From the NCBI GenBank assembly GCA_015068235.1, contig SVKY01000001.1, forward strand, positions 93,281 to 157,280: a stretch of DNA of 64,000 nucleotides, in the 5' to 3' direction. Below the pieces are notes generated by a model, which was not told where the DNA came from, made no database searches, and worked only from the letters and a program-made list of their open reading frames with translations. Below, piece by piece: positions 16,323 through 24,534 of the stretch. The stretch's first letter is position 1. Every line of letters begins with the position of its first letter. The stretch comes from Oscillospiraceae bacterium (lineage in GTDB: Bacteria; Bacillota; Clostridia; Oscillospirales; Oscillospiraceae). Position numbers and translations under genes: made by a program.

Positions 16323-17352
16323 AAGATTCCTTCTTCAGCTTCTCTATATTCTTCAAGTAGCCTGAAACTGTTTCGCCCTCTTGCATATTCCAATCCTCAC
16401 GCAGAATTTCCACAACCTTTTCGTATGCTTCGACAGCTCCGTTTTTATCACCGATGAGCACGGACAACTGTGCGATGGAATCGTAATTATCAGTAAATCT
16501 GGGTGAAACCTCCAACGTTGCTGCCTTTTGGAAATCGGCGATCGCCTTTTCGTACATTCCGTTTTTCGCAAAGATATTGCCACGCTCCGTCCAAGCATGC
16601 CAATCGTCACCAAACTTCTCGACCATTTCATCGAAATATGGCATCGCAGAGCGCAGATCTGCCTTGTGCCATGCAATATAGCCCTTGTAGAACAAATAGT
16701 GGTAGGTATCCTTGATGCGTCGCATTGCCTCCACAGCCTCCTCAGCTTCGGCAAATCGCCCGTCAGCAACCAAGTTATCGATCAGCCACATATAACCTGC
16801 TCTGTCATGCGGATTTTTCTTGATGTAGTCTTTGTAGAAGTCGATAATTCGCATATGATTGGTGATGCTCCAATCGATGAACACGCCATCCATCGCTTCA
16901 CAGAAAATAGCGTGATTATTATGTCTTTCCGGTTCGATCTCTAAAGCTTGCTTTGCGATCTCAGCAGCCTTATTGCGGTACATTCTGGCACGGTGGTTGT
17001 AAAGCTCCCCGAGCATTGTCAAACTCCGTCCACGATTGTTCAGCTCTAAGGAAGCCTCCTTCAAAAAGCGTTCGGCGTAGTCAAAATCCTCTCGGCTTAA
17101 CACAACATCATTTTCGATCATACGCTCGATGCGCTGAAAATGTGTTTCTTCACCGCTGGCGAAGAGAGCATCGACCGTGATGCCGAGAATTGAAGAAAGC
17201 TCCGGCAAAAGCGTGATATCGGGATAAGATAAACCATTTTCCCATTTTGATACAGCCTGCGAAGAAACGTTGAGTGCTTCAGCCAGCTTCTCCTGTGTCA
17301 GATTGCAGCGAAGACGATGCGTACGAATTTGTTTTGCAATGTTATTCTCCAT
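16285..17352 (-). CDS. XRE-family regulator with TPR domain; 3' end inside repeat A
   Basis: 355 residues. The helix-turn-helix at about 7-60 is of XRE type (LTQEKLAEALNVSSQAVSKW), followed by a long helical region with TPR-like repeats (RGNIFAKNGMYEKAIADFQK). Such proteins often regulate using peptides or as tetratricopeptide adaptors. The start at 17352 (MENNIAKQI) follows AAGGAG. The last dozen residues (SYTNHQLKCSKAF) are encoded by repeat copy A, so the native C-terminus may have been replaced. Its target genes are unknown. Confidence 0.85.
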   Translation of the reverse strand: MENNIAKQIRTHRLRCNLTQEKLAEALNVSSQAVSKWENGLSYPDITLLPELSSILGITVDALFASGEETHFQRIERMIENDVVLSREDFDYAERFLKEASLELNNRGRSLTMLGELYNHRARMYRNKAAEIAKQALEIEPERHNNHAIFCEAMDGVFIDWSITNHMRIIDFYKDYIKKNPHDRAGYMWLIDNLVADGRFAEAEEAVEAMRRIKDTYHYLFYKGYIAWHKADLRSAMPYFDEMVEKFGDDWHAWTERGNIFAKNGMYEKAIADFQKAATLEVSPRFTDNYDSIAQLSVLIGDKNGAVEAYEKVVEILREDWNMQEGETVSGYLKNIEKLKKESYTNHQLKCSKAF

Positions 17353-17432
17353 AACGTTTGCTCCTTTCATGTGATGGTCTAAGTTTAGCACTTCCCTATC
17401 ACAAACGGAATCGACACAAACACAAGTTTCAC

Positions 17433-18179
17433 TCAACCGTTGGTTGTATGTTCATAGGGGAAAACATCCATAAATCGAACCTTGAAGCGGTTAATGGCAT
17501 ACAGCCGGTCGATCCTTGCCTTCGTCACCTCGTCCTCCATAATTCCCTCGCGAATATATCGGTCGAGTGCTTCATAGGTAAAGCCAAGCTTTTCCTCATC
17601 GGTTTGACCGCAAAGTCCGTCGATGGGAACTTTTTCGATCAGCTCCTCGGGCAAGCCCAATTCTCTGCCGATGGCTTTCACCTCACGCACACAAAGCATG
17701 GAAAGAGGGCTGAAATCGCCTGCGCTGTCACCATATCGGGTCGAATATCCGACCCAATCCTCAGACAAATTACAGGTATTTGCCACGCGTCCGTTTTTGC
17801 TCTGACATACGGCATATAAAGTCGCCATGCGAATCCTCGGGGCAAGATTGATCGTCGTATCCTTGGACACGTCAACGAGTTTTTCTTGTACCTCGTTCAA
17901 AATTCCCTCATAGCCGTTCTTAATATTGATAATGCAATAATCGATGTCTAAATGATTCACAAGCTTCAAGGACATATCAATGTCCGCTTGCTCTCCGTTG
18001 GGCATCAAAACGCCGTAAACACGTTCTTTTCCCAACGCCTCAACACAAAGTGCCGCAACAACAGAGCTATCCTTGCCGCCTGAAATGCCGACAATGGCAT
18101 TGCAGCCCTTACCGTTAATCTCAAACCAATCACGGATCCAATTTACAATATCATCCTTGACTTTTTTCGCCTGAAACAT
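17433..18179 (-). CDS. nadE: NH3-dependent NAD+ synthetase
   Basis: Makes NAD+ from deamido-NAD+, ATP and ammonia. The 248 residues have the ATP pyrophosphatase P-loop SGGKDSS at 33-39 and downstream NTCNLSEDWVGYSTRYGDSA and VPIDGLCGQTDEEKLGFTYE, typical of NadE. No glutaminase domain is present, so it uses free ammonia. GGAGG lies upstream. It is divergent from pfkA. Confidence 0.95.
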   Translation of the reverse strand: MFQAKKVKDDIVNWIRDWFEINGKGCNAIVGISGGKDSSVVAALCVEALGKERVYGVLMPNGEQADIDMSLKLVNHLDIDYCIINIKNGYEGILNEVQEKLVDVSKDTTINLAPRIRMATLYAVCQSKNGRVANTCNLSEDWVGYSTRYGDSAGDFSPLSMLCVREVKAIGRELGLPEELIEKVPIDGLCGQTDEEKLGFTYEALDRYIREGIMEDEVTKARIDRLYAINRFKVRFMDVFPYEHTTNG

Positions 18180-18233
18180 CGAAACGATACCTCCTTTTTT
18201 CTCTACTATACCACACTTTCAGTCATTTTGCTA

Positions 18234-18262
18234 TTTACATTTGCATAGAATTACGATAAAAT
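18234..18262 (+). promoter_or_regulatory. Promoter of pfkA
   Basis: TTTACA (18234-18239), a 17-base spacer and TAAAAT (18257-18262). Confidence 0.65.
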
Positions 18263-18291
18263 AATTTTATCTAAGAAAGAAGGTGCTGCAT

Positions 18292-19275
18292 ATGAAGCAA
18301 GAAAACGCAGTTCGAAGGATCGGCGTAATGACCAGCGGTGGCGATGCACCGGGTATGAATGCTGCAGTGCGTGCGGTTGTACGTGCGGCGATTTTCCGTG
18401 GCATTGAGGTCGTAGGCATCCGACGTGGCTATAATGGATTGATCAACGGTGATATCGTCCGATTGGACGAAAAAAGCGTGGCACACGTGATCAATCGTGG
18501 CGGAACCATTCTCTATACCGCCAGAAGCGAAGAATTTATGACCGAAGCAGGACAGCAGAAGGCGGTAGCCACATGCAAAATGCTTGGCTTGGACGGCATC
18601 GTGGTCATCGGTGGTGATGGCACATTCCGCGGTGCATTGGCTTTGTCAAAGCATGGCATTTCTGTTGTCGGCATTCCCGCAACGATCGACAACGATATCG
18701 CCTGTTCAAATTACTGCATCGGCTTTGATACCGCAGCAAATACTGCCATCGAATGTATCGACAAGCTGCGTGATACCATGCAGTCACACGAGCGTTGCTC
18801 GGTGGTCGAGGTCATGGGTCGTCATGCAGGGCATTTGGCGCTGTATGTCGGTTTGGCTGTGGGTGCAACCGCAGTTCTGGTGCCTGAAAGTAAGGTCAGC
18901 TTTGACGAAGATATTATTGAAAAAATTCGCAATGCACGCTTAAACGGCTTCACGCATTACATGATCGTAGTCGCTGAGGGCGCCGCTTCGGCAATGGATG
19001 TTGCCAAGAAGATCAAGGATGAGATCTGCATTGAACCCCGTGTGACAGTGCTTGGACATATTCAGCGTGGCGGCACCCCGACAGGGCGTGACCGAGTAAC
19101 GGCAACCAGAATGGGCTATCGAGCGGTGGATATTCTCGCATCGGGTGGCACAAATCGAGTGGTCTGTCTCAGAAATTCCGTAATGACCGATATCGACATT
19201 GACGAAGGTCTCGCAGAGCATAAGGGCATCGACACCGAGGAAATGACCGTATTGGAAGCAATGACAGGTGTATAA
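18292..19275 (+). CDS. pfkA: 6-phosphofructokinase
   Basis: Phosphorylates fructose-6-phosphate in glycolysis. 327 residues, close to the usual 320. Motifs are GVMTSGGDAPGMNAAVRAVV, VVIGGDGTFRGA, the catalytic region PATIDNDI, the sugar-binding VVEVMGRHAGHLAL and LGHIQRGGTPTGRDR. The Gly of canonical PGTIDND is Ala here, while pyrophosphate-dependent enzymes usually have Lys at this position, so ATP dependence remains likely. The start at 18292 has AAGGTG seven bases upstream; an in-frame GTG at 18283 is weaker. A terminator follows. Confidence 0.95.
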   Translation: MKQENAVRRIGVMTSGGDAPGMNAAVRAVVRAAIFRGIEVVGIRRGYNGLINGDIVRLDEKSVAHVINRGGTILYTARSEEFMTEAGQQKAVATCKMLGLDGIVVIGGDGTFRGALALSKHGISVVGIPATIDNDIACSNYCIGFDTAANTAIECIDKLRDTMQSHERCSVVEVMGRHAGHLALYVGLAVGATAVLVPESKVSFDEDIIEKIRNARLNGFTHYMIVVAEGAASAMDVAKKIKDEICIEPRVTVLGHIQRGGTPTGRDRVTATRMGYRAVDILASGGTNRVVCLRNSVMTDIDIDEGLAEHKGIDTEEMTVLEAMTGV

Positions 19276-19280
19276 ATTTT

Positions 19281-19318
19281 GGCAGGAAGAACCAAATGGT
19301 TCCTCCTGCCATTTTTTA
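19281..19318 (+). terminator. Terminator after pfkA
   Basis: GGCAGGAAGAACCA and TGGTTCCTCCTGCC (one mismatch) followed by ATTTTTTAAT. It overlaps the end of the convergent transglutaminase gene. Confidence 0.85.
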
Positions 19319-21394
19319 ATACAGTGCAAGAATAATTCGGTCAATGATTCTATGATACCACGCACGCTTTTTCAAAAGCTGCACACTGTCTTTGATATAC
19401 GCTTCCATTTCGCGCAGCTCCCCATCGCTGATCTCGTGAGCGCTGAATTTTGCCCTCAGTGCGATCTGCAAAGGTGGTTCAAGACCTGACTTTCTATATT
19501 TTTGAAGCCGTTTCCATAGTTTAAGCGCACGAGCATTGCTGCCGCCTCGATTTGTGTAGGCAGTTCGAATCTTCAAGCGAAGCCTTGATTGAAGAATTAT
19601 AATAAATACACTTCCCAAAACTACCAGTATCCATTTCAAAATTTCAGGAAACACACTTTCGTCATTTTTCACAGGTACCTGCTGCGTCGGTTTGTCGGAA
19701 GTATTTTCCTGCGTTTCAGGCTCATTTGTCGGCTTCGGCTGCGTGGGCGCTTGCGTCGTTGGTTCTGTCGGCTCCGTTGTTGCAATATCAGGGACAGTTT
19801 GCTCGGTTGTGTAGGTAGGAGTTTGACTTTCCTCGGCGCTTGGTGTCGGATCGAAAATCGTCCAACCGTCAATTTCCGACCAATATTCCACCCACGCATG
19901 AGAATTTTTTTCAAACACGGTCGTCTCACGACCTGCCTCTGCCTCTACATAATAGCCCGTGACATATCGTGCCGGAACACCCATTGCACGCAGCAAAACC
20001 GTTGATGCCGTCGCAAAATGCACACAGTATCCTGTTCCGGAATCTTCCATAAACCAACGTGCAAAATCTTTCAGTTCCGAAGGCATTTTGGAAGTATTCA
20101 AGCTGTATTCCTTGGTCTCATCTATAAAATTCCTGATACAGTAGATTAGATAGATTTCGTCCATCATGGCAGGCTCAGTTTCTTCAAAAAACAGTGTCTC
20201 CTGCCAAAAATCCTCAGCCCATTGACGAGTATCAACCGGCAGCGCTGTCAAGCGCCGATAATCCTCCGCAAGTGAAAACGGTACATCTGTATTAACGCTA
20301 TAGCTGCCTTCGTCATAAACCGAATAGGTATATTCTTTGACACCATCCTTATTTTCGATCGCATTTCCTGCGCTTTGCATTTGTTGCGCATATAGGCGGT
20401 ACGGTTGATAGAGATAGGGTTCTGTATTTCTTGTCCGAATTTTAAGCTCTTCACGTTCTGTTTCATACTGCCTCCATGGTAGCAGGCAGCTTTCTTTGCT
20501 GTCAGACCAAGACATTCCGTCATAAATGTCATATGCTCGGCCACGCAGATAATATCCTTCGCTGCGCGGTGCATAAATCTCCATCACAGGAATATACGGA
20601 AGACTCTGCCTGCCAACCTCGGTCAGATCCACATTTTCGGCTTCAAAAACAGCAGAAACCTTTACCTTCTCATCGATTCCAAAGTATGTTTCAATCTTTT
20701 CAAGCGCTGCATCTGCTTGCTTGCGACCTGAATAGCTCTCCTGTGGCATGAACGCAAACAGGATCAAAACCGCAATGCTTGTCGGGATCAAGAGCAATGC
20801 CGTCAGCTTGTTGCCGTCTCGCTCCTTGCTTCTCCGAGTTGGCTGACTCAAAACCAAGACCAACAACGCCAAAAGCCAAAGCATCAGATATTTTTCATCG
20901 GGCACGGTTTTGAGCAAAAAAGTGCAACTCAAAAACGGTAACAGTGCGCCTGCAATCGCCCAAAAGGTCGCACGCCTTTGACATACCGTCCACGATACCG
21001 ATGCGCAGATCACACTTGCGACCGCCTGAAGTGCCTTCGTTTGATCCGCAAGCGCCAAATCCTCGATCTCCCAAGTCAGAACGCCCCAACCGTAACCGAT
21101 ATCATACTGAGTTGTCAGATTGTGCAACAACGCCTGAAAGCTTAAAATCAAATCGGAATACCTACAAAGCAGATATGCAAGCAACAACATAAATGCAACA
21201 TAAGGTATACTCAAACGAAAGCTGAAGCACAACGCAGATAACAGCGAAAAAAATGCACACCACAGTGCAAGCGCCGAAAAATTGACGATCACATCGGGCG
21301 CAAAGGCACTTGCAATGCAAGCTGCGCACGCAAAGCTCAGCGCAAACGCAAGGACAAAACCACACAGTACGGTGTATAACTTGTCAAGCTTCAA
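19316..21394 (-). CDS. TgpA-like membrane transglutaminase-fold protein
   Basis: 692 residues with several N-terminal membrane helices (FVLAFALSFACAACIASAFA and following), an external transglutaminase core, a Thr/Pro/Gln linker (TTEPTEPTTQAPTQPKPTNE) and a C-terminal helix with a cytoplasmic tail. The catalytic triad is readable: Cys in GTGYCVHFATAS, His in NSHAWVEYW, Asp in TIFDPTPSAEE. I place the start at TTG 21394, since GGAGGTGA lies eight bases upstream inside the DUF58 gene; longer ATG starts at 21430 and 21448 exist. Third gene of moxR-DUF58-transglutaminase. Confidence 0.85.
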   Translation of the reverse strand: MKLDKLYTVLCGFVLAFALSFACAACIASAFAPDVIVNFSALALWCAFFSLLSALCFSFRLSIPYVAFMLLLAYLLCRYSDLILSFQALLHNLTTQYDIGYGWGVLTWEIEDLALADQTKALQAVASVICASVSWTVCQRRATFWAIAGALLPFLSCTFLLKTVPDEKYLMLWLLALLVLVLSQPTRRSKERDGNKLTALLLIPTSIAVLILFAFMPQESYSGRKQADAALEKIETYFGIDEKVKVSAVFEAENVDLTEVGRQSLPYIPVMEIYAPRSEGYYLRGRAYDIYDGMSWSDSKESCLLPWRQYETEREELKIRTRNTEPYLYQPYRLYAQQMQSAGNAIENKDGVKEYTYSVYDEGSYSVNTDVPFSLAEDYRRLTALPVDTRQWAEDFWQETLFFEETEPAMMDEIYLIYCIRNFIDETKEYSLNTSKMPSELKDFARWFMEDSGTGYCVHFATASTVLLRAMGVPARYVTGYYVEAEAGRETTVFEKNSHAWVEYWSEIDGWTIFDPTPSAEESQTPTYTTEQTVPDIATTEPTEPTTQAPTQPKPTNEPETQENTSDKPTQQVPVKNDESVFPEILKWILVVLGSVFIIILQSRLRLKIRTAYTNRGGSNARALKLWKRLQKYRKSGLEPPLQIALRAKFSAHEISDGELREMEAYIKDSVQLLKKRAWYHRIIDRIILALY

Positions 21395-22301
21395 GTATCT
21401 CACCTCCGATGTGATAATGCCACGCAGCATGAACCGTCGGCATATCATTCTTATCGCTCAGTTGCATGCACAGAAGCTGTTGGATCGCTCTGTGAAGCTC
21501 CTCTTTCGATGAAATCTTAAAAATTCGTACGCCCTCAGCGCTCAGGCAATGCAGCTCATGCGTAAGCTCCTTTGATAAAAGCATATCCGATAAATACAAT
21601 GTTCTTCCTAGCTTTCGGTCCAACTCATCAGGCGTTCCGTTCAAAACCATGCTCAAAACCATCAAGCCACGCTGCGCAACAATCGGTTCGCGCAGAATGT
21701 ATTTGCCTGTTTTTGACGACAGCTTCCAATGGATCTGCCTCAAGCTGTCTCCGCTTCGATAAAGCCGCAGGTCATAATTCTCAGAAAAAGCTTCAGGCTT
21801 CGGTTTCCATATTGGCTTGAAAGAATGTTGCAGATCGGGAACGTTTTGAACCTGCTCTTTGCGCGGAAAAACATAGATTTTTTGCTCAATTTTTTTACCA
21901 AACGGTAGGCAAAACAAACCCAAATAATCATATTTTCGTCCACGCCGAATGGAAACGGTATAGCATCCGCAATGTGCAGCTTGAAACATATTTTCACGTT
22001 TCATGGTTTTTACCTTACCACCGTAAGCAGAGCTGATACGAAATTTCCACGCCAAGGAGGGCGCAGGGAAAGGCGATCGCATCTTCAAATACAGAGGAGT
22101 CTGCTCCCCTTTTCTGATTGAAAGATCGGGAAAAGCCTCAAGTTGCAGCATAAGCATCGCCGGCAGGCTGACGAGCAGACAAAACCACGGAAGCAGTAGC
22201 ATCGCAACTAAAAACAATCCTGCCATCCACTCCCGATAGGCAATATAAAATCCAACGCACCCGATCAAACAGATCAGGTACAAAATCCTTCGTCCAAACA
22301 T
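21384..22301 (-). CDS. DUF58 domain-containing membrane protein
   Basis: 305 residues. Two N-terminal hydrophobic segments (RRILYLICLIGCVGFYIAYR and GLFLVAMLLLPWFCLLVSLP) precede the DUF58 core, whose signature LRLYRSGDSLRQIHWKLSSK is clear. Proteins of this type accompany MoxR ATPases and transglutaminases in an apparent envelope-associated system of unknown function. It starts two bases after moxR ends and overlaps the transglutaminase start by 11 bases. Confidence 0.88.
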   Translation of the reverse strand: MFGRRILYLICLIGCVGFYIAYREWMAGLFLVAMLLLPWFCLLVSLPAMLMLQLEAFPDLSIRKGEQTPLYLKMRSPFPAPSLAWKFRISSAYGGKVKTMKRENMFQAAHCGCYTVSIRRGRKYDYLGLFCLPFGKKIEQKIYVFPRKEQVQNVPDLQHSFKPIWKPKPEAFSENYDLRLYRSGDSLRQIHWKLSSKTGKYILREPIVAQRGLMVLSMVLNGTPDELDRKLGRTLYLSDMLLSKELTHELHCLSAEGVRIFKISSKEELHRAIQQLLCMQLSDKNDMPTVHAAWHYHIGGEILEA

Positions 22302-22302
22302 C

Positions 22303-23247
22303 TTACAACTTCGGTGTAGGGATCGTCTGCATAATGCCCTGCAAAACCTGCTCCGTTGTCTGCTGTACCGCCTTGCCGCTAAGCTCGATGCGATGCGAAA
22401 GTGTCATCGGATAAGCGCTTTGAATCTCCGACGGTATCACAAAATCACGTCCATGCAATCTTGCAAGCGCCTTGGACATTGACACGACCGCCAAAGTCGC
22501 TCTCGGACTTGCACCACGTGCGATCATCGGGTGAGAACGTGTCGCCTGCACGAGTTTGACGATGTAGCGCACCAGCTCCTGGGAAATATAAGTTTGCGCA
22601 ACAAGCTCCTGCATTTGGCTCAACTCCTGCGCATTGATCACAGGCGTGAGCAATTTTAGAGGATCCGAAGCTTGTCTTGCGCTGACCATAGCGATCTCAT
22701 CATCAAAAGAAGGATAGCCCAAGCTCAAGCGGATCATAAAACGATCTGTTTGGCTATCCGGCAGCGGCTGCGTACCGGCTGCACCCGTAGGATTCTGCGT
22801 AGCAATGACCACAAAGGGCTGCGGAATTTTATGGCTGATGCCGTCCACCGTCACCTGACCTTCTTCCATCGCCTCAAGCAATGCCGATTGCGTTCTCGAT
22901 GTTGCTCGATTCAGCTCATCTGCCAGGAACAAGTTACAAAGCACCGCACCGGGACGGTAGCTCATCTCTCCTGTTTTCTGATCAAGCACGCTGAAACCCG
23001 TCACATCGGACGGCAAAACATCGGGCGTAAACTGCACTCTGCTGTCTTTCAGTCCCAATGTGCGTGCAAATGCCAATGCCATCGTCGTCTTTCCGACACC
23101 GGGGATATCCTCCATGAGGATATGTCCTTTGGCAAGCATTGCAGCAAACGCCCATGTCAAAACATGATTCTTACCAACCACCACACGGCGCACCTGCTGC
23201 AAAACATTTTGCGCATTGGCAAGAAAAACTGTATGATCCATCTGCAT
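22303..23247 (-). CDS. MoxR-family AAA+ ATPase
   Basis: 314 residues. Walker A is GVGKTTMA in EDIPGVGKTTMALAFA, Walker B is LFLADELNRA, then TSRTQSALLEAMEEGQV and sensor ATQNPTGAAGTQPLPDSQTD. MoxR ATPases act as chaperones for maturation of partner complexes, here presumably with the DUF58 and transglutaminase proteins downstream. The start at 23247 (MQMDHTVFL) follows GGAGG; upstream in-frame codons lie in the promoter and repeat copy B and are rejected. Confidence 0.93.
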   Translation of the reverse strand: MQMDHTVFLANAQNVLQQVRRVVVGKNHVLTWAFAAMLAKGHILMEDIPGVGKTTMALAFARTLGLKDSRVQFTPDVLPSDVTGFSVLDQKTGEMSYRPGAVLCNLFLADELNRATSRTQSALLEAMEEGQVTVDGISHKIPQPFVVIATQNPTGAAGTQPLPDSQTDRFMIRLSLGYPSFDDEIAMVSARQASDPLKLLTPVINAQELSQMQELVAQTYISQELVRYIVKLVQATRSHPMIARGASPRATLAVVSMSKALARLHGRDFVIPSEIQSAYPMTLSHRIELSGKAVQQTTEQVLQGIMQTIPTPKL

Positions 23248-23277
23248 CGTACACCTCCAATGATATGTTCTTGGCTC

Positions 23278-23306
23278 AGTATACATAATCTTTTCCAAAA
23301 ATGCAA
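23278..23306 (-). promoter_or_regulatory. Promoter of moxR-DUF58-transglutaminase
   Basis: Minus-strand TTGCAT (23301-23306), a 17-base spacer and TATACT (23278-23283). Confidence 0.75.
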
Positions 23307-23335
23307 TATAAAAACCGAGGCAGTTGCCTCGGTTT
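23307..23335 (-). terminator. Terminator downstream of the ATP-grasp gene and repeat B
   Basis: 10-bp arms AAACCGAGGC (23312-23321) and GCCTCGGTTT (23326-23335) around a 4-base loop, with TTTTTAT on the minus strand. It directly abuts the moxR promoter. Confidence 0.82.
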
Positions 23336-23346
23336 CTTAAAGTTTT

Positions 23347-23524
23347 ATACCAATCACCAATTAAAATGCTCAAAAGCATTTTAATTGGCAATATGCGCAT
23401 TTGTGATTGGTATGAGACGTGTTTTTGCGATTTTTACTTTATAATCGCAAAAACAGGCAGTAAAAAAAGCGTTTTTTTACTGCCTTCGCCGATTAAAATG
23501 AGTGTTTTAATCGGCGATTAGTAT
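23347..23524 (-). repeat. Hairpin-chain repeat element, copy B
   Basis: A 178-bp element inverted relative to copy A at 16146-16322. Read on the minus strand it begins ATACTAATCGCC and ends GGTGATTGGTAT, with only a few substitutions and one single-base length change. All four hairpins are better paired here: 13-bp TCGCCGATTAAAA, 13-bp GGCAGTAAAAAAA, 12-bp GTTTTTGCGATT and the 14-bp CCAATTAAAATGCT inner stem. The ATP-grasp stop codon (23507) lies 18 bases inside its end. Confidence 0.88.
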
Positions 23525-24523
23525 TAGTAAATTTTTATAATATGGCCAAAGACCTGTTTTTTCGGGATAATGCGGAGCAAGCTGGCATAGGTCTGTTCCG
23601 GGATATTCATTTCCCTCAATAATTGCAGGACCATCGGGCGTAATAGCAACATCCCACCCAACGTGACGCATCTGCGGAATTTCGAAAGCAGCCTGCTTGA
23701 CCATCTCGATTGCCTCGTGAAGCATCGGAAGCTCGTAGCCAACAAAGTTAACATTGGTATCAGGATGCTTTTCAAAAATATTGAAATAGTCATCAGTCGC
23801 AACCGAACAGATCTTGCCCGTCTTTTCATCCACACGGCAGATTACGCCGCCTTGACCTGTATTGTCGCAGCAGCCGCCACCTCTGCCCATTTTAACCATG
23901 ACATACGCAATATGCACCGTTTCATCGACTAAATCGGTCACAATGCGGATAGAGTTGACAGAATCCGGATGCAACTTCGCCATCGCTTCATGCTGAGGCA
24001 AAACCTCCTCCAAAATCACCAATTTTTTATCACGAATATACGACAAGATTTCCTCAGAAGACTTAAATTTCGCAACTTTTATCTTCTCGATCCCATGACC
24101 ACACGAACCGTGATTCGGTTTAGCAAAAAAGCTGTCCTGTCCTTGTAAAAAATCGTCAAATTCCGCCTGAGTACAGATTTCGCCATTCAAAGTTTTTCGG
24201 TGCAAATATTTTGCAAAACGGACATTGAACCGTAGCTTATCGTCGAATTCCTCTGCGTAAGAATAATCGTTCATCAGCTCGCAGACCTTTTTGTTGCGCA
24301 CACGGGTCAGATAGGTGTTACGCTGCCTTCCGTTCATATTATAAAAGCCAAACATCACATAATCATAATAGCCTGCGCCATAACGAAGAGCGCACCATAC
24401 CATGCTGCCAAATGTACGCAGCTTGCAATGGCCACTTTTTTCCTTCACCACGGTCAGCATTTTATTCAGCTTATCAAACCGCATTCCACGGATCACTCGA
24501 GTTAGATATTTGATACTCGGCAT
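23507..24523 (-). CDS. Sugar-transfer-associated-type ATP-grasp protein; 3' end in repeat B
   Basis: 338 residues. The ATP-grasp pattern includes SFFAKPNHGSCGHGIEKIKV, the VILEEVLPQHEAMAKLHPDS segment, and metal-binding HVGWDVAITPDGPAIIEGNE, as in ATP-grasp enzymes linked to glycan or peptidoglycan-related ligation. Its substrate is unknown. The final five codons (ILIAD) and stop belong to repeat copy B. It lies 12 bases after radA and is probably the last gene of cwlD-radA-ATP-grasp, followed by a terminator at 23307-23335. Confidence 0.82.
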   Translation of the reverse strand: MPSIKYLTRVIRGMRFDKLNKMLTVVKEKSGHCKLRTFGSMVWCALRYGAGYYDYVMFGFYNMNGRQRNTYLTRVRNKKVCELMNDYSYAEEFDDKLRFNVRFAKYLHRKTLNGEICTQAEFDDFLQGQDSFFAKPNHGSCGHGIEKIKVAKFKSSEEILSYIRDKKLVILEEVLPQHEAMAKLHPDSVNSIRIVTDLVDETVHIAYVMVKMGRGGGCCDNTGQGGVICRVDEKTGKICSVATDDYFNIFEKHPDTNVNFVGYELPMLHEAIEMVKQAAFEIPQMRHVGWDVAITPDGPAIIEGNEYPGTDLCQLAPHYPEKTGLWPYYKNLLILIAD

Positions 24524-24534
24524 ATATTTTCTCC

